10,442 nucleotides of DNA from Phoronis ovalis (lineage: Eukaryota; Phoronida; Phoronidae): assembly GCA_028565635.1 (NCBI GenBank), contig JAOXYB010019482.1:1803-12244 (forward strand), in the 5' to 3' direction. The notes beneath the pieces are model-generated. The model was not told the origin of the DNA and did no database searches. It saw only the letters and a list, made by a program, of their open reading frames with translations. A program made the position numbers and the translations under genes. Below are positions 7,617 to 10,442 of the stretch, one piece after another (within the stretch, counting starts at the first letter, position 1; the number at the start of each line of letters is the position of its first letter).

Positions 7617-7950
7617 ATAAAGTTTATTGCTTATAAAATTCTTTTATATATTTACATGATGGAAGTTGTCAATTTTTTTGGTGTTCTTTGAAATGACGAT
7701 CTTATAATTTCTCTACAAATGTATTAAATTGCTAGTAAATTAATGGTAACATTTAAAAATCTGCAGCTATAGCCAGTCTAAGAGATACTTTTAGTGTAAA
7801 ATTAAGATACTTCCAGTTGTTTACAACCAACTATTATTGACTTTACATAAAAAATTATATATATGCATCAAGATACTTCAAGCAAATTGAAGATTCATCG
7901 GTGTGTCAGGAAAATATGAGTTACAATATGGCAGAGCAAAACAAAGTTAG
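7604..7950 (-). promoter_or_regulatory. putative NEK11 5' flank / promoter
   Basis: Between the NEK11 start and the palindromic element. On the minus strand TATATAAAAG at 7641-7650 is a good TATA-box match lying about 40 bases before the ATG, which would give a very short leader. Such strings are common in AT-rich DNA. No convincing splice acceptor for a 5' untranslated exon was seen, but one is not excluded. Confidence 0.3.
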
Positions 7951-9044
7951 CTGGCGAGAAAGTGTTTGTTATACTTTTAAATAAATAAACATGATATACT
8001 ATCCATCTGTGTAATCTAGCTTTTCACTTTTCACAGCAAATAGTGTACAGTCTTAATATTTAATAAAACAAATAACATGAACTTAAACATTGAAATAAAG
8101 TTTTGTTTTAAAACTGCAAAACAGATCAACAATTAATATATTTACTTTTCTCATTTCTATGGTCCCTTACTTACCACTAGTACATCTAGTAGTCCACTCA
8201 TATGCTATTGCACTAGTTGACACCAGATGCTGATTCCGAATTTTTGGTGTATTTTGGAGCAGTGTGAATAAATCCATCTGTTAGCGTTTCGTACAATCTC
8301 AACTAAAGTTTGGGCTTATAACCATAGTCAGTTTTTGTTTATCATCTCGAAAAGCAGAAGAACGGTAATCCCTTTAATTCTATATAAAGAGTCATGAAAG
8401 TCTTGACACCAATCAAATTGCAGCTTACAATAATAGGTATAAAGGTGGACTAAGTGGGTAGGGGGTCGATTACACACATGCTGTGCTGCCAGAGTTTATC
8501 TATAGTCTGCTAAGCAAAAAGCAAGCTCCCCGGCGATACCTATTCAGAATGAGTCATAATGATAGAATAGACGTAGTAGGCGACTATAGATCACACAGAG
8601 AGAAAGGCTTATATATCAGTTGGCAAAAAATTACTGACGTAATTATTCCGCTCTTGTTAAATTGAAGGAGTATATAACAAAATTGACTATGGTTAAGCCC
8701 AGACGTTAACTAGTTGAGAAGGTACGGATTTATTCAGACTGATTTTGAAGTATTCTTTGGAATTTTTGGTACATTTTGTGGTCCAAATTTCAACATTACT
8801 GAGTGATAAAGAGTTGGTCTTAACATTTTATCCCTGGTGGCACAACCTTAAAACTTCAAAATATAACCAAGAAAACCGCTTGGGAGATATTTGATATTTG
8901 GAGTATAAATAATGGTTGCAACAGCAGGATTTGCCCAGGATGGCTATCGGTTTCAGTGCCAGTTAAATATATGTTACACAGGAGGCCATATAGATAGTAT
9001 GTCATATTTATTAATTTAAAAATATAACAACACTTTCTCGCCAG
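7951..9044. mobile_element. decayed 1.1-kb palindromic (foldback) element between NEK11 and KDM8
   Basis: The outer inverted pair is 7951-8014 and 8974-9044. It starts CTGGCGAGAAAGTGTT on the left and ends with the reverse complement on the right; similarity continues through ATA-TACTAT-C to TGTGTAA. A second inverted pair lies inside at 8262-8338 and 8677-8740 (TGAATAAATCC ... CTCAACTA ... GGGCTTA ... ACCATAGTCA). The offsets from the ends are nearly equal (311 and 304 bases), so both pairs share one centre near 8500: one long, diverged palindrome with gaps. The middle (8339-8676) has a 61-codon open stretch from 8483 (LPEFIYSLLSKKQ...) with no recognised similarity. Probably a non-autonomous DNA transposon; superfamily and target duplication unresolved. 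Confidence 0.75.
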
Positions 9045-9739
9045 TTGTCTGAGGAGCAAAAGCCGTAATTAATCATCCGGAAGACCAACCGAGCATGTCA
9101 GAAACTAAAATACGGCTTGCAAAATACAAGCATAATTGCTCCTACCGAACTAGTGTCTCGGATTGTATATATATATAAAAGAATTAAGTTATTATCAACG
9201 CAAATAAAAAAGGTAACTAAATATTACTTGATCACATCAGTGGCACAATTGCAAAAGTGAAACTTTCGGAACATTTTACCCAGATTGAAACATTCAAAAA
9301 CATGCCGTAGGTGCAGCTGGTGGAATTAAATGACACCCACGGAGGGGCAATATTATCGTATTAACATAAGCAAAATTTGAAGGTTAAATTATTGCATGGT
9401 AGCATTTATATACTTTTAAAACATTTGTCTCGCGAATTACCAATTTAACGATGCAAATAGTTTGGAACTTAAGTACTAAAAAGAACTATTTAACTCTACC
9501 TGCAAAATCCCTCTCGCTTCCCTTGCAACCAAAGTTTAGGTTAGCCCGAAAATGTGGCACGTGGAAGACATATCAGGTATACATTTTGTACCTGTGTTTA
9601 CAAAAATCATAAAAAATTAGTAAAACAAAAATTTAGAAACATGTACATGTATTTCAGTATAATTTTAAAATATTAGCAGTTATATACCTGGAATTTAAGT
9701 GTGTTTTATATCCACGATCTTATTATAGTTTTAAAAATC
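9045..9739. other. intergenic DNA, KDM8 upstream side
   Basis: AT-rich DNA between the palindromic element and the putative KDM8 promoter. It contains a short TA run near 9166-9177 and an ETS-like CCGGAAG at 9077-9083. No gene, RNA or repeat is recognised. Confidence 0.5.
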
Positions 9740-9953
9740 ACAATTTGCGTCATGCGCCGTTTTAACTTCCTGTTTTGTTTACTTCCGGAAATGCTGCTTG
9801 TAATATTTGATTTGTTTCTTAGTTTTGTATTACATAGTGATTTGAAAAATATTGCCGTATCTTCATTACAGAATAGTATAAAATTGAATAGCTTGTGTGT
9901 TTAATGCTATCGTTTATTTAACGGTTAAACATTACGAACACCCCGTTGATGGG
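9740..9953 (+). promoter_or_regulatory. putative KDM8 promoter / 5' leader
   Basis: Two motifs typical of TATA-less housekeeping promoters lie here: TGCGTCATGCGCC at 9746-9758, loosely like an NRF1 site, and ACTTCCGGAA at 9781-9790, the reverse of the ETS/GABP core CCGGAAGT. They are 160-210 bases before the KDM8 start. Motif matches alone are weak evidence. In the KDM8 frame the nearest upstream stop is TGA at 9885-9887. Confidence 0.35.
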
Positions 9954-10008
9954 ATGGCTTGTAGGAATAGGTTGTTTGCAAAATTACCTGCAAAATTATA
10001 CGAAATAA
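9949..10008 (+). promoter_or_regulatory. possible upstream ORF overlapping the KDM8 start
   Basis: An ATG at 9949, five bases before the KDM8 start and out of frame, opens a 19-codon frame ending TAA at 10006-10008. Its -3 base is T, while the main ATG has G at -3 and G at +4. Leaky scanning to the main ATG is therefore expected. Confidence 0.4.
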
Positions 10009-10442
10009 TTCCGAAATCCATCGATGAACTAAATTTGAGCGACATAAACAAAGAAGTAATTGGATCATCTATCCTACGCCAGATTTACGGTCTGGAATCT
10101 ACGTTAAATGATGGCGATTTTGCAGGTTGTAAAACAATTTGTCAAATATTATTAGACATTACTTGGGAAAAGTTGAACACTGGCTATTGGAAAGATGTTG
10201 ATATGAGCTGGAGATATTTATATTACGACGTGTCAGTGGTCAAAGCTTTGTGTGAATGTTCAATAAATAACAAGGAAGAGAGGACAGATTTTAGTGATGC
10301 TATAAAAACATGCGACATGGGATTATTAATGGGTGCTCCATTTAAATCAAATTATTTAACTAGCCTTGTCTCTCAGCTACATAAATTACAATCTGATTTA
10401 AATGTATCACCTCTTTCTGTGAACGCAAAACAAAATGTTTCT
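9954..10442 (+). CDS. KDM8: KDM8/JMJD5 N-terminal part (runs off window)
   Basis: An uninterrupted frame of 163 codons, still open at the window edge. It begins MACRNRLFAKLP. Residues 70-90 (TWEKLNTGYWKDVDMSWRYL) and 120-128 (CDMGLLMGA) match the conserved alpha-helical N-terminal region of JMJD5/KDM8. That protein is a 2-oxoglutarate and iron dependent JmjC oxygenase; human KDM8 is about 416 residues and is reported as an arginine hydroxylase and linked to chromosome segregation and cell cycle (established for the family). The JmjC catalytic domain with its HxD...H iron site is not in this window, so activity cannot be judged. The start at 9954 is favoured by its strong context (GGGATGG). 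No donor site is evident before 10442; the exon may continue. Confidence 0.93.
   Translation, partial: MACRNRLFAKLPAKLYEIIPKSIDELNLSDINKEVIGSSILRQIYGLESTLNDGDFAGCKTICQILLDITWEKLNTGYWKDVDMSWRYLYYDVSVVKALCECSINNKEERTDFSDAIKTCDMGLLMGAPFKSNYLTSLVSQLHKLQSDLNVSPLSVNAKQNVS

Noticed and set aside
8444-8475. tRNA-derived SINE head (GTGGACTAAGTGGGTAG and GGTCGATTAC)
   Set aside because: The A-box-like and B-box-like strings are far too close together and no cloverleaf can be folded.
8856-9059. 67-codon minus-strand open frame
   Set aside because: It lies across the right arm of the palindromic element, is hydrophobic and AT-driven, and has no recognised similarity.
9250-9272. Interferon-response-like element (AAAGTGAAACTTTC)
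   Set aside because: Only one properly spaced GAAA is present; a chance match in AT-rich intergenic DNA.
3935-9334. Shared GCAGCTGGTGG-AATTA string at about 3936 and 9313
   Set aside because: The match is under 20 bases with an indel and does not extend; insufficient to call a dispersed repeat.
9701-9904. 67-codon plus-strand open frame before KDM8
   Set aside because: Low-complexity hydrophobic translation in the probable promoter or leader; ends before the KDM8 start in another frame and shows no similarity.

Overview
The window is AT-rich animal nuclear DNA. It has no bacterial gene spacing, and its coding sequence is split into many short exons with GT-AG type introns of about 250-600 bases. 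Exon and intron size, low GC and foldback repeats suggest an invertebrate. A bivalve-type mollusc or other lophotrochozoan is my guess, which is inference and cannot be proved from this window.

Minus strand, 7603 down to 1164: a complete 13-exon gene for the protein kinase NEK11. I rebuilt it exon by exon from reading-frame phase, splice sites and similarity to the family. The joined coding sequence is 1,923 nt (640 codons plus stop); human NEK11 is about 645 residues. Exons 1-6 carry the kinase domain: glycine loop, HRD, DFG and GTPYYMSPE are all intact. Exons 7-8 carry the linker with the TPREKMRLRK motif. Exons 9-11 carry an acidic, low-complexity tail. Exons 12-13 carry a conserved C-terminal helix region. 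Two splice oddities stand out: a GC-AG intron directly after the catalytic HRDLK segment, and a duplicated CTCAG acceptor at the last exon. Exon 9 can also read through its donor to a nearby stop and poly(A) signal, predicting a 462-residue short form.

Plus strand, 9954 to the window edge: the first 163 codons of KDM8/JMJD5, a JmjC-family oxygenase. Only its conserved N-terminal region is present; the catalytic JmjC domain must lie beyond 10442. NEK11 and KDM8 are head to head, with about 2.35 kb between start codons. That interval holds a decayed, nested 1.1-kb palindromic repeat (7951-9044), probably a non-autonomous DNA transposon, plus possible promoter motifs on each side.

The 3' flank of NEK11 (1-1163) has no gene. 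It contains a clear 337-bp foldback element (648-984) with 132-bp arms about 86% identical. Smaller repeats are a 20-bp x3 minisatellite (5401-5464), a 35/36-bp tandem repeat beside the exon 12 acceptor (1987-2081), and an in-frame 18-bp repeat in exon 11 (2371-2420). The two genes have no shared pathway visible in the sequence. I see no virus, toxin, CRISPR or defence system, and no clearly undescribed gene system.
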